From positions 1-34,172 of the forward strand of contig NZ_VTUZ01000071.1 of NCBI RefSeq assembly GCF_008369935.1: DNA of 34,172 nucleotides, in the 5' to 3' direction. The notes under the pieces were generated by a model. It saw only the letters and a program-made list of their open reading frames with translations. It was not told the origin of the DNA and searched no databases. The stretch is from Paraburkholderia panacisoli. Its GTDB lineage: Bacteria > Pseudomonadota > Gammaproteobacteria > Burkholderiales > Burkholderiaceae. How positions within the stretch are numbered: position 1 is the first letter of the stretch; the number at the start of each line of letters is the position of its first letter. The position numbers and the translations under genes are program-made. Shown in pieces: positions 15,036 to 22,688 of the stretch.

Positions 15036-15271
15036 GGCATTACGGACTCTTAAGAAGACATCCCCTCTTGGAGGGCACGGGAGGGCACGCCGCGGCGGGC
15101 TTTGATCCACGTCTGTCGCGCGATAGTGGCGAATTGCGCGCAGTCTTCGCTCTGGCGCTGCGCAACTTGGGGAACGCGTCGGGCTCGCGACCTTGAAACG
15201 AGGCCGACGGGCGCGTGCGTCGGGCTGGCAGGTAAACCCGAGGCGACGTCTTACTGTCGGATGCCGCCCTA

Positions 15272-15285
15272 TTGATCGCGATCAA
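15272..15285 (-). promoter_or_regulatory. Perfect FNR/ANR-type binding site
   Basis: TTGATCGCGATCAA is an exact TTGAT-N4-ATCAA palindrome, the consensus for oxygen-sensing CRP/FNR regulators. It lies upstream of the minus-strand acyl ligase gene, and a possible -10 (TAAGAC, 15253-15248) is placed about 28 bp from the box centre, as in a class II FNR-activated promoter. Low-oxygen control is inferred. Confidence 0.65.
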
Positions 15286-15452
15286 GATACTTCGGGCGAG
15301 CCGGCGGCGCATGACGAAATCAATGATGTCCCCATCAATTCTAGTGGCAGACGCGACCGTTAGCTTGTCGTCGAAAACAACAGATCAGGACGATCTCCTG
15401 CGCCCGTGCCGTGCAAAACGCACGGCTCCCGGCAGCAAAGCCTGGGCGGCGA

Positions 15453-15962
15453 TCAATGGCTGGCTCGACGAACGCTTTGCGTCGGCATGACACCCGTATT
15501 GCTTGCGCTTGCTGCCGGACGACGAGCACAGGAATCTGTGCTATGCATCAGCACCTTCTGGGTTTCGCTGCCGAATAGCATGCCGAATAGCAACGCGCGC
15601 ATCCCGCGCCGGCCGTGCGACGCCATCGCAATCAGGTCGCAATGTCGGTCCTGTGCGGTGTTGATGATCGCGTCGTACGGATGATCGCTCACGACCGAGG
15701 TGGTATCACATAGCACGGCTGCGTCCATGGCAGCCCGCTCGATGAAGGCCAGGTATTGCTCGGCATGGTGCTTGGCGTGCAGTGAGTATTGGGCCTTGGT
15801 GTCGGCCAGCGTCTCGGTGTCGTACGTCAACAGATGGAATTCCGGGATGACGTGAATCCCGGTGATCTTCGCCTCGGACTGCCTGGCGAGCCCCACGGTC
15901 ATGTGGATGGCCTCCACGGCCAGTGGCGACCCATCGGTCGGCACGAGCAGATGCTTGAACAT
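15453..15962 (-). CDS. Universal stress protein (UspA family), C-terminus altered
   Basis: The protein starts MFKHLLVPTDGSPLAVEAIH, the first strand and loop of the UspA fold. The nucleotide region follows in DLIAMASHGRRGMRALL, and the closing SETQKVLMHST is present. Two lesions are visible. A 12-bp tandem duplication (15570-15593) inserts four residues, giving LLFGMLFGSETQ. A one-base shift after HST replaces the usual IPVLVVR with DSCARRPAAS, while IPVLVVRQQ can still be read one frame over. GGGAGAG precedes ATG 15962, so it is probably translated. The damage sits at the G-x-G-S/T ATP loop and last strand, so folding or ATP binding may be impaired. Confidence 0.85.
   Translation of the reverse strand: MFKHLLVPTDGSPLAVEAIHMTVGLARQSEAKITGIHVIPEFHLLTYDTETLADTKAQYSLHAKHHAEQYLAFIERAAMDAAVLCDTTSVVSDHPYDAIINTAQDRHCDLIAMASHGRRGMRALLFGMLFGSETQKVLMHSTDSCARRPAASASNTGVMPTQSVRRASH
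15570..15593. repeat. 12-bp tandem duplication inside the universal stress protein gene
   Basis: GCCGAATAGCAT (15570-15581) is followed directly by GCCGAATAGCAA (15582-15593). The unit keeps frame and adds four residues in the ATP-binding loop region. Confidence 0.75.
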
Positions 15963-16085
15963 GTTCTCTCTCCCGGCGCGGAACAGATGCCCGTGGTTCC
16001 GCGCCGCACCCGTCAGTGCCGTGCCTGCGCTGTGCGTACGACCCTGCACTGGTCGGCATCAAACCGGTTCCGGAACGACGACTGA

Positions 16086-16673
16086 CGGCATGCACCGACT
16101 AGCGGCGCTGGCGCCGGAAGGCATGGCGGTCGAGCTAACCGCATTGGTCTCAATGCCCTGTACCTCGCGCTCGACGTCAACACCGCCGTGCTGGAGTATC
16201 AACAGGTTTCCCCATTGATGCCGCATGGCGCGCTTGTCAGTTAACAGTTGACCGTTCACGCAATCGTGGATTTCACCAGCGGATACCAGAGCAGCACTTG
16301 GTCTGATCTGTGGGAGGATTTTTATTGTGACTGGCGTGCCTGCTGGTTCAACCAGCGCATTGAGCCTCCGATCTGGACAATCGGTGACGAGGTAATTGCA
16401 ACTGGCGGGAAAGGGATCCTGTTCCGGTCACGCCTGTCGCCGGACGGCGTAAATCTTGTCTTCTACGTGGATGAGCTTGGACCCAACGATCAGTTCGCGG
16501 TGTGCGATCCGCAGGCTACGCTTCCGCGAAACCAATCGTCTCGGAAACAGGCACCCAATGCAGCGCAAGCGCGGCCAGTTCCGTTCTGTTGCGACCAGCA
16601 CGTGCTACCGCCCTGGCGGGCCGACCGAGTCCTAGCCCGCTTTGCTTCTCTCCGCAGGGCTTGCATTAGCTGA
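16086..16673 (+). pseudogene. RES-domain toxin relic with an in-frame stop
   Basis: One frame encodes PTSGAGAGRHGGRANRIGLN, then ALYLALDVNTAVLEYQQVSP, a TAA at 16242-16244 where relatives have Tyr, and on through VDFTSGYQSSTWSDLWEDFY, GGKGILFRSRLSPDGVNLVF and DPQATLPRNQSS. This is the core of the RES family, NAD+-degrading toxins usually paired with a Xre-type antitoxin. The Arg of GGRANR and the surrounding pocket residues are present. The first residues of the domain are missing and no antitoxin lies upstream; the universal stress protein gene is there instead. The C-terminal tail past SSRKQ is not family-like. With a nonsense codon and a lost 5' end it should be inactive. Confidence 0.7.
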
Positions 16674-16836
16674 TTGCAGATCGCCAGGCTCGCGCCCTTC
16701 TAACTTTCAGGTGCGCGGACGGCTATTATGAGAGCATCGACATCGATTGCATCCGCAGACGCTCTTGACGTTCCAGTCCGATGCCACGAGCGGACGCCGT
16801 ACGTGAGACTACGAATATGTGTTGAGGGTAATAGCC

Positions 16837-17061
16837 ATGTTTGACCCGCACATCCGAAAATGCATGGCACCGCACAACGAACATCGCGTCGATACAAGCC
16901 CACGCGCAGGCGTCAGCGCTCAGCAAGCTGCCTCACGCCGGCTGGTTGCGCTCGCGCTAATCGGAAGCGCGGTCGCCGCAATCGCGATCGCCACCGGCCT
17001 GCCAGCCACCGGACTTGCGATTTACCTGATGCTGACATTGCCGTTCGTGTTCTTCGCCTGA
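16837..17061 (+). CDS. Small hydrophobic membrane protein, 74 aa
   Basis: I do not recognise this protein. It begins MFDPHIRKCMAPHNEHRVDT, a soluble stretch with three His, and the second half (residues about 37-74) is a hydrophobic hairpin: LVALALIGSAVAAIAIATGL, then PATGLAIYLMLTLPFVFF, two short membrane segments split at LPATG. GAGGG lies about 8 nt before ATG 16837; a GTG at 16819 is also in frame. A GC hairpin follows the stop. LPATG is probably not a sortase signal, as it lies in a Gram-negative membrane hairpin. Confidence 0.5.
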   Translation: MFDPHIRKCMAPHNEHRVDTSPRAGVSAQQAASRRLVALALIGSAVAAIAIATGLPATGLAIYLMLTLPFVFFA

Positions 17062-17077
17062 CCGAGCCCAATGCGTA

Positions 17078-17099
17078 GCGCCGCTTTCCCGAGCGGCGC
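17078..17099. terminator. Hairpin after the small membrane protein gene
   Basis: GCGCCGCT (17078-17085) and AGCGGCGC (17092-17099) form a perfect 8-bp stem with a 6-nt loop, 17 bp past the stop. A-rich sequence follows instead of T-rich, so it may act as a 3' stabiliser or a Rho-linked end. Confidence 0.5.
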
Positions 17100-17543
17100 A
17101 AAAACATGGGGCCAGTCCGGGTAGCCGGCGAGTCGATATTTGGTGCGGTCGGCCTTCCAGGGTCAAAGTCGGTTGTGGCGTTGCTGACCGGTCTTTTTAG
17201 GTGCTCGAGGATGCCGAACGCGACTCAAGACTGCTCTTCGCCTCACGAACTGGGTGGAAGGGCGGTCCTGTGTTTGATTTCCCTCGGGACAGGACAAGCA
17301 ACGATACACGTCATGCGAATTGCGCGAACAGGTTGCCAAGCAGTGATGCGAGCATCACTTCACCATGGTTCGGCCAAGACTGCGCTGCCACGCCCCGGAA
17401 CCAGTGGCGAGGGCGGGGCACGGCGCTCTCCCCGCCGCGCTCGTGGAACCGGTGAGCGGGGCGGGCGAACAGGCACATGGCCCGCATGGTGCTGGTGCAT
17501 GACCGCCTCTGCAGGCGCCCGCTGGAAAGCGGTTTGAAAATTT
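17100..17543. other. No supported gene
   Basis: This lies between the small membrane protein and the IS256 relic. I see no family signature on either strand. It may hold the decayed end of the IS256-type element plus older flanking DNA. Confidence 0.35.
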
Positions 17544-17925
17544 CTAGCCGCAGGCGAGCGTAAACCGCTCGCCAAACAGGATAGCAAACTGGTTCATGGC
17601 TGATTTCCAGTCGAAAGTTGCCCGCACGGACTTCGCCAGCACATTGCGCAGCGCGAGCCGGAGCAGCTTGATGGCGGCCTCGTCGTTGGGGAAGTGTCGC
17701 CGGGTCTTGATGATCTTGCGCAGTTGCATGTTCAGACTCTCGATGGCATTGGTGGTGTAGACGACCCGGCGTATCTCCGTCGGGAACACGAAGAATGGCG
17801 TGACGTGTTCCCACGCGCGCTGCCAGGATTGCACGATGGTCGGATACTTCGTGCCCCATGGTCCTTCGGCGAAGGACTGCAGCGCCTGCAGTGCGGCCTG
17901 TTCGCTTGCGCTGCATAAATCGGAC
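17544..17925 (-). pseudogene. IS256/mutator-family transposase, C-terminal fragment
   Basis: The minus strand encodes ALQSFAEGPWGTKYPTIVQS, WQRAWEHVTPFFVFPTEIRR and VVYTTNAIESLNMQLRKIIK, then TRRHFPNDEAAIKLLRLALR. This is the conserved C-terminal third of IS256-type DDE transposases, including the catalytic Glu in NAIES, and it reaches a normal end. The N-terminal two thirds, with both catalytic Asp residues, are missing. Upstream it is fused to part of a different, IS6-type transposase, so two elements have been spliced together. Confidence 0.85.
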
Positions 17926-18276
17926 GCAGCGCCGCAGCGACGCTCTTGCTTCGTGGCAGATGTCGCTTGATGGCGAAATGCTGCCGGTTCACGCCGAAGC
18001 CCGGCAGGAATGCGTGGGTGGGCACGAGCAGGCGGAAGCTCCGCGTGCGGCGTTCGCGCGAGGGCTGAGGACTATTTTCGGCGCAGTTATTGACGCGAGC
18101 GCAGGCTCTGACGAACACGTGCCCGACGGGCGCGAACTCGGGAATCTCGGCTTTCGCTGCTGGGTAGCCGCGCAACCGGTCGGTGACGATCTTGCCCGGT
18201 ACCTCTGAACAAGCCTCCAGTGCGCGTTTCAAGAACCGTTTCGCCGCGGCCCGATCACGGCGTTTCTGAAGCAAAA
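17926..18276 (-). pseudogene. IS6-family (IS240-like) transposase fragment
   Basis: The minus strand encodes LLQKRRDRAAAKRFLKRALE, KIVTDRLRGYPAAKAEIPEF, NNCAENSPQPSRERRTRSFR and VNRQHFAIKRHLPRS. These are the IS6-family segments carrying the second catalytic Asp (VTD) and the Glu (AENSxQPxRxRE). The first Asp and N-terminus are absent, and the C-terminus breaks off into an IS256 fragment. It differs clearly from the intact copy at 5441, so it represents a third IS6-type lineage in the window. Confidence 0.85.
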
Positions 18277-18561
18277 CTTCAAGTCCTGGTCATTTTTCGC
18301 CATGGCGACGCCGCATTTGAGCGGGCAACGTATGCAGGTGAAGCGCGGGCGCGAGCGTGCGTAAGCGAAGTATTAAACTGGTTCGATCAGAATGTGATCC
18401 TTACCCGGCATGACTGGTCGCACCGCGAGCTTGAGGTTTCAGAGAGGAACGAGTATGGTTCCGCCGTTGCGGCGCTTACCCCGGCAAACGCGGATCACGT
18501 TCGTCGAGTGCCGGCTGGGGACGTGATTTCCCTATTTGGGGCGTTGGATACCGCCGCCTGA
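18277..18561 (+). pseudogene. Hypothetical protein, 5' end lost to an IS fragment
   Basis: The open frame reads KLQVLVIFRHGDAAFERATY, then AGEARARACVSEVLNWFDQN, then RHDWSHRELEVSERNEYGSA, ending at 18561. It is soluble, mixed helix/strand and protein-like, but I do not recognise the family. No good start codon exists to the right of the IS boundary, so the original N-terminus was probably removed. The stop lies 21 bp before otsA, and the pair may once have formed an operon. Confidence 0.4.
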
Positions 18562-18582
18562 ACGCAACAGCATAAGGCCTTC

Positions 18583-19983
18583 ATGAGCCGTCTCGTCGTC
18601 GTTTCAAATCGCACTGCCGATCCTCGCAAGCCTGCTGCCGGTGGACTCGCCGTGGCGGTACGGGAGAGCCTGCAACAGACGGGCGGGCTCTGGTTTGGCT
18701 GGAGCGGCAAGATCCGGAAAGCAGGGGACAGCGCAAAAGCCGGCCAAGGTGAACTTCAGGTCCAAACGGCTGGGAACGTAACGCTTGCGACACTTGACCT
18801 GAGCCGGGAAGATCACGACACGTATTATCTGGGTTACGCGAACGGTGTCTTGTGGCCGGTGTTCCACTACCGGCTGGACCTTGCCAATTTCGACACGCGA
18901 TTCGCAGCGGGCTACCGCCGGGTGAACCAGTTGTTCGCGCACAAGTTGCTGCCGCTGTTGAAGCCGGACGATCTCATCTGGGTTCACGACTACCATCTGA
19001 TCCCGCTTGCGGCCGAGTTGCGCGCAATAGGGTGTACCAACCGCATCGGCTTCTTCCTGCATATTCCGATGCCGCCGCCGCTGATCATGGCAGCGATTCC
19101 GGAACACGAATGGCTGATGCGCTCGCTCTTTGCATACGATCTGGTCGGCTTCCAGAGCGAAGCGGACTTGACGCACTTTTCTCACTACGTTGAATCCGAA
19201 GCGCAGGCGCAACGGTTGAGTCCGGACCGCCTTCGGGCGTTCAATCGCACGCTGCGGGTCGGCGCGTATCCCATCGGCATTGATGTCGGCGACTTCATTC
19301 GTCTTGCCGACTCGAAGGAGGGACGCGACATGTTTGCCCGGATGCGCGACGAGTATTCCCGGCGGCGTTTGCTGTTGGGCGTCGACCGGCTCGACTACTC
19401 AAAGGGGCTGCCGCAACGCGTCCATGCTTTCCGTGAACTGCTGACGTACTACCCGGAAAATCGCAATAGCGCGACGCTGATCCAGATTGCTTCCCCGAGC
19501 CGCGAGGACGTTGGAGCCTACGATGATCTGCGACGTCAGATGGATAGCCTGTGTGGCGCAATCAATGGCGACTTCGGTGAACTGGACTGGATGCCGGTGC
19601 GCTACATTCATCGCAACGTGGCCCGCAAGCGTCTGCCGGGCCTCTATCGCGCGAGTCGCGTGGCGCTCGTTACACCATTGCGGGACGGCATGAACCTGGT
19701 TGCGAAGGAATTCGTCGCCGCGCAGGATCCTGCTGACCCCGGCATGCTGGTGCTTTCACGTTTTGCCGGCGCCGCGGAGCAATTGAAAGAAGCGCTGCTG
19801 GTCAATCCATACGATACGCAAGGCACAGCGCAGGCAATTCAGCGGGCTCTGACGATGTCGCTTGATGAGCGGATCAAGCGGCACGAATCACTTCTTGGAC
19901 GGATCCGCAAGTTCGATGTGCACTGGTGGAGTTCGACGTTTCTGCAAGTATTGGAAGACAGCGGGCAGGCTGCGCCATCCTGA
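18583..19983 (+). CDS. otsA: Alpha,alpha-trehalose-phosphate synthase (UDP-forming), GT20
   Basis: The 466-residue protein is a full-length OtsA, which joins UDP-glucose and glucose-6-phosphate to form trehalose-6-phosphate in osmotic, desiccation and stationary-phase stress. The start MSRLVVVSNR is followed by the GGL loop (PAAGGLAVAV) that binds the donor. WVHDYHLIPLAAELR and FFLHIPMPPP follow at about 125-160. The C-terminal half has LLGVDRLDYSKGLPQRVHAF (the donor-site Arg and Lys), then TPLRDGMNLVAKEFVAAQ with the nucleotide-binding Glu, and SRFAGAAEQL. AAGG lies about 7 nt before the ATG. The phosphatase partner otsB is not in the window, so it must be elsewhere or another phosphatase acts. 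Confidence 0.95.
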   Translation: MSRLVVVSNRTADPRKPAAGGLAVAVRESLQQTGGLWFGWSGKIRKAGDSAKAGQGELQVQTAGNVTLATLDLSREDHDTYYLGYANGVLWPVFHYRLDLANFDTRFAAGYRRVNQLFAHKLLPLLKPDDLIWVHDYHLIPLAAELRAIGCTNRIGFFLHIPMPPPLIMAAIPEHEWLMRSLFAYDLVGFQSEADLTHFSHYVESEAQAQRLSPDRLRAFNRTLRVGAYPIGIDVGDFIRLADSKEGRDMFARMRDEYSRRRLLLGVDRLDYSKGLPQRVHAFRELLTYYPENRNSATLIQIASPSREDVGAYDDLRRQMDSLCGAINGDFGELDWMPVRYIHRNVARKRLPGLYRASRVALVTPLRDGMNLVAKEFVAAQDPADPGMLVLSRFAGAAEQLKEALLVNPYDTQGTAQAIQRALTMSLDERIKRHESLLGRIRKFDVHWWSSTFLQVLEDSGQAAPS

Positions 19984-20036
19984 ACGGGAAAACGCGAGGC
20001 TCTGCCTGCGGAAGTAGTGTTTCGGGTTCTGTCGGG

Positions 20037-20066
20037 TAGCTGGGCGCGGTTACCCGCGTCCAGCTA
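20037..20066. terminator. Long GC hairpin downstream of otsA
   Basis: Bases 20037-20049 pair with 20054-20066 (12 of 13 positions) around a 4-nt loop. It lies 54 bp past the otsA stop and directly touches the 25-bp repeat starting at 20065. No T-run follows, so it is either a Rho-type end or part of a mobile-element terminus. Confidence 0.5.
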
Positions 20067-20089
20067 GGGGTATTCGTACCTTTCGTGCA
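20065..20089 (+). repeat. 25-bp perfect inverted repeat, left copy
   Basis: This begins TAGGGGTATTCGTACC and matches the reverse complement of 21267-21291 at all 25 bases. The pair encloses about 1.2 kb containing an IS110-family pseudogene. Confidence 0.75.
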
Positions 20090-20361
20090 TGTATGGACCC
20101 AACGCATTTTGCAAGCTTCTTATTCGTGATGTCGAAACGGTCTGCATGCATGTATCCGGCTTGCAGTTGGACGATAGCCGAAGCACGCCCGCAGCCTCGA
20201 TGAGATCCGCGCACCCTGTCCTTAGCAAAATCGCGGCTTGCCTAAAAGCGCAGCCGGCACAAAAAACAGGCTTCAGGATGCTGGTTCAACCAGTTTCGTC
20301 ATCGCTTTTGAGAAGCTTCGCAAACCAACGTGGGTGATGCACTCCGTTAAGAACTGGTGTC

Positions 20362-21253
20362 CTATGCCGCGGCGCCTGGCGAAACGTAACTGGTCTCGCC
20401 GCTGAGCAGCGGCTGGATGATTCTTGCGTTCTCGTCGGCTAGCGCAACTGCGGTGCAATTGTGCCCGCGTCGGGCGATCATCTGTTGCAGCCAGACACTA
20501 TGTGGATCGGTCTTGCCCTTCACATACCTCAGGACCGCTCGCGCGCCGTGGATTAACAGCGTGCGCAGGTAGGGTCACCGCGCCGACTGATCCCCTGCAA
20601 CCGCGATTTGCCGCCTGAGGAGTACTGGCGTGGCACCAGACCAAGCCACGCTGCAACATGCCGCCAAATCCTGAATTGCGTGGCATCGCCAACGGCGCCG
20701 ACGACTGCCGTGGCAGTGATGGGGCCGATGCCTGGGACAGCGGCGATCTTCTTGCATAAGGCGGAATGCTTCATGAACGTCTGGATTGACGTGTCGAGGA
20801 AATGAATGCGCTCCTCGATCGCAGTCAGGTGCTGCAGCATTTCGGTCAGCAGCGTCGAGCAGAACGCGGTCAACTCGTCGGCAGCCGTGCGCGGCAGTTC
20901 CGGGATTGCGCGCCTGAAGGCTTCCGGCGACCGGGCTATTGCGGAGCCAAGTTCTCCGAGCAGGCCACGCGTCTGGTTGATCAGCGCGGTGCGGTGGCGA
21001 ATCAGGATGGCTCGCATCCGGTGCGCTGCCTTGATATCCTGCTGTTCAACCGACTTGATGCTTACAAAGCGCATGGTCGGTCGGCTCGCGGCTTCCACAA
21101 TCGCCTCTGAATCGTTGCGATCGTTCTTGTTCGTCTTGACGAACGGGGTGACATACTACGGCTGATCAGGTGGACCTCGATGCCGAGCGACTGGAAACGT
21201 CGTGCCCAGTGGTGAGCAGTGCTACACGCCTCCATTACCACTACTCTGGGCAT
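20362..21253 (-). pseudogene. IS110-family transposase, frameshifted
   Basis: Reading the minus strand: RVVVMEACSTAHHWARRFQS and LGIEVHLIS belong to the RuvC-like DEDD domain. A shift plus a TAG follows near 21155, then FVKTNKNDRNDSEAIVEAAS, MRFVSIKSVEQQDIKAAHRM and the C-terminal helix-hairpin-helix region AAVPGIGPITATAVVGAVGD with VAAWLGLVPRQYSSGGKSRL. A one-base loss near 20573 shifts the frame before YLRTLLIHGARAVLRYVKGK, and it ends at TAG 20362. The N-terminal 50 or so residues are lacking. Two frameshifts and a nonsense codon make it inactive. It sits inside 25-bp perfect inverted repeats, which is unusual because IS110 elements normally lack terminal ones. Confidence 0.88.
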
Positions 21254-21266
21254 GAGGGCGCGCACT

Positions 21267-21291
21267 GCACGAAAGGTACGAATACCCCTAT
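21267..21291 (-). repeat. 25-bp perfect inverted repeat, right copy
   Basis: This is the exact reverse complement of 20065-20089. It overlaps what would be the N-terminal coding part of the IS110 transposase, about 13 bp upstream of the first recognisable codon. Confidence 0.75.
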
Positions 21292-21317
21292 CCGGTGCTC
21301 GCGGCCAACAATAGCGC

Positions 21318-21578
21318 TCACCATATCGCGGCGTAGAGCCCCCGCTTTGGCGCGGTCTCCGTATGCGCGCAGCCCAGTTGTCGCATAAAGCGTTCGACCG
21401 CAAGCACATAGTCGTCGAGTCCGAAGCGGCCTGCGGCAAGCGGCACGTCACGTGCGTTGGCCCAGTCGGTGCCGTACACATCGCCGTCCTGCAGCAGCGA
21501 TGCGCGCACGGTTCAGTTTTGGCAGCCGGACGAAGTCGAAGGTCCCGATCGTCTTGCCCAGCGCGCCGCACGGTCGCC
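21318..21578 (-). pseudogene. Decayed fragments, possibly including an IS21 IstB piece
   Basis: Directly downstream of the MocR relic the minus strand reads KTIGTFDFVRLPKLNRARIA, which resembles the start of IS21-type IstB helper ATPases. After a frame change near 21508 it reads LLQDGDVYGTDWANARDVPL, AAGRFGLDDYVLAVERFMRQ and TAPKRGLYAAIW, then a stop at 21318. I do not recognise this second part. Both are short and out of frame with each other, so I treat the stretch as a relic. Confidence 0.3.
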
Positions 21579-22517
21579 CTAGATCGTGCCGAACAATGCT
21601 CGTGGCCTGTCGCGTAGCGTCTGCGCGACGATCCGCAATGCGTTCACCAACTGCTCACGCGACGCTGCGCACGCAAGGTTGATCCGCACGCCGTGCTCGA
21701 TCGTCGAGCGGTCCACGGCGAACGCCGATGCCGGCATCGTGTTGACGCCGCGCGCGAGCGCATTCGCCGCGAAGTCATCCGAGCGCCACGGCGCCGGCAC
21801 CCGCAGCCAGACGAACATACATGCCGGGTCGCTCTTCAAGTGCTCCTTCGGCAACAGTTCGCGCGCGAGTTCCTGCCGCGCAAGCAACTCGGTGCGCTGA
21901 GCCTCGAGAATGGTCTGTGCTGTGCCGTCCTCGATCCAGCGCGTCGTCACGAGCATCGACAGCGGCGCCGGCATCCACGCGGTGGTGCGTACAGCCTCGG
22001 CCGCGAGCGCGGCGCCATTGGGCGGCGTCAGCAGATAGCCGAGACGCAGTCCGGGCGCGAGGATCTTCGACGTCGACGCGACATGAAACGTCAGCTCCGG
22101 ACACAGGCTCGCGATGGTCGGTAAGCGCGTGCGCAACAATGGCCCGTAGACATCGTCCTCGATGATCGCGATGTGATGCCGGCGAGCGATGTTGACCAGC
22201 GCCGCGCGCCGCGCGAGGCTCATCGTCACGACGGTGGGGTTCTGCAGATTCGGCACCGTGAAGATCGCCTTCACGCGCATCCGGCGGCACGCGTCGTCGA
22301 GCTGGTCCGGTAACAGGCCCTCGTCGTCGCTCGGGATGCCGATGATCTCGAACTGGAACAGGGGCGCAAGCGCCTTCAGGCCGTAGTACGTCAGCCGGTC
22401 CGTGAGGATCACGCCGTCATGGCCCATCAGGCTCGAGAGCACCGCATAGATGCCATGCTGCGCGCCGCTCGTGACCACGACACACTCCGGCGACGGCGCC
22501 TGGCCCGGCGCTGCCAA
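21579..22517 (-). pseudogene. MocR/PdxR-type regulator, aminotransferase domain only
   Basis: The 312 residues are a fold-type I aminotransferase-like domain: CVVVTSGAQHGIYAVLSSLM, FTVPNLQNPTVVTMSLARRA, IAIIEDDVYGPL, and the PLP-binding Lys in HVASTSKILAPGLRLGYLL. The pattern matches the C-terminal domain of MocR (GntR-type) regulators, which have an N-terminal winged helix and total about 470 residues. The winged helix, linker and first part of the aminotransferase domain are absent, and upstream sequence near 22520-22560 is not family-like. The remaining start is a TTG with no good ribosome binding site. It could not bind DNA, so it is a 5'-truncated relic. Confidence 0.8.
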
Positions 22518-22688
22518 CGCGTTCCTCCAGATCGCCGGCCCGGCGCACCTCCCCGGGTGAACTGAATTGATCCGTGACTACCCTATAGAGGTTGAGACCC
22601 GGAAGTTCGGCCCCCTCTATCTTCGATGATGCCGTCTACACAGAAATGGCCCGATGCGGTGAGCGACAACGCTCCGCGCCCTGCTGCA

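Noticed and set aside
14061..15053. 330-codon plus-strand frame
   Set aside because: It is antisense to the adenylation domain of the ligase and shows no domain or ribosome binding site.
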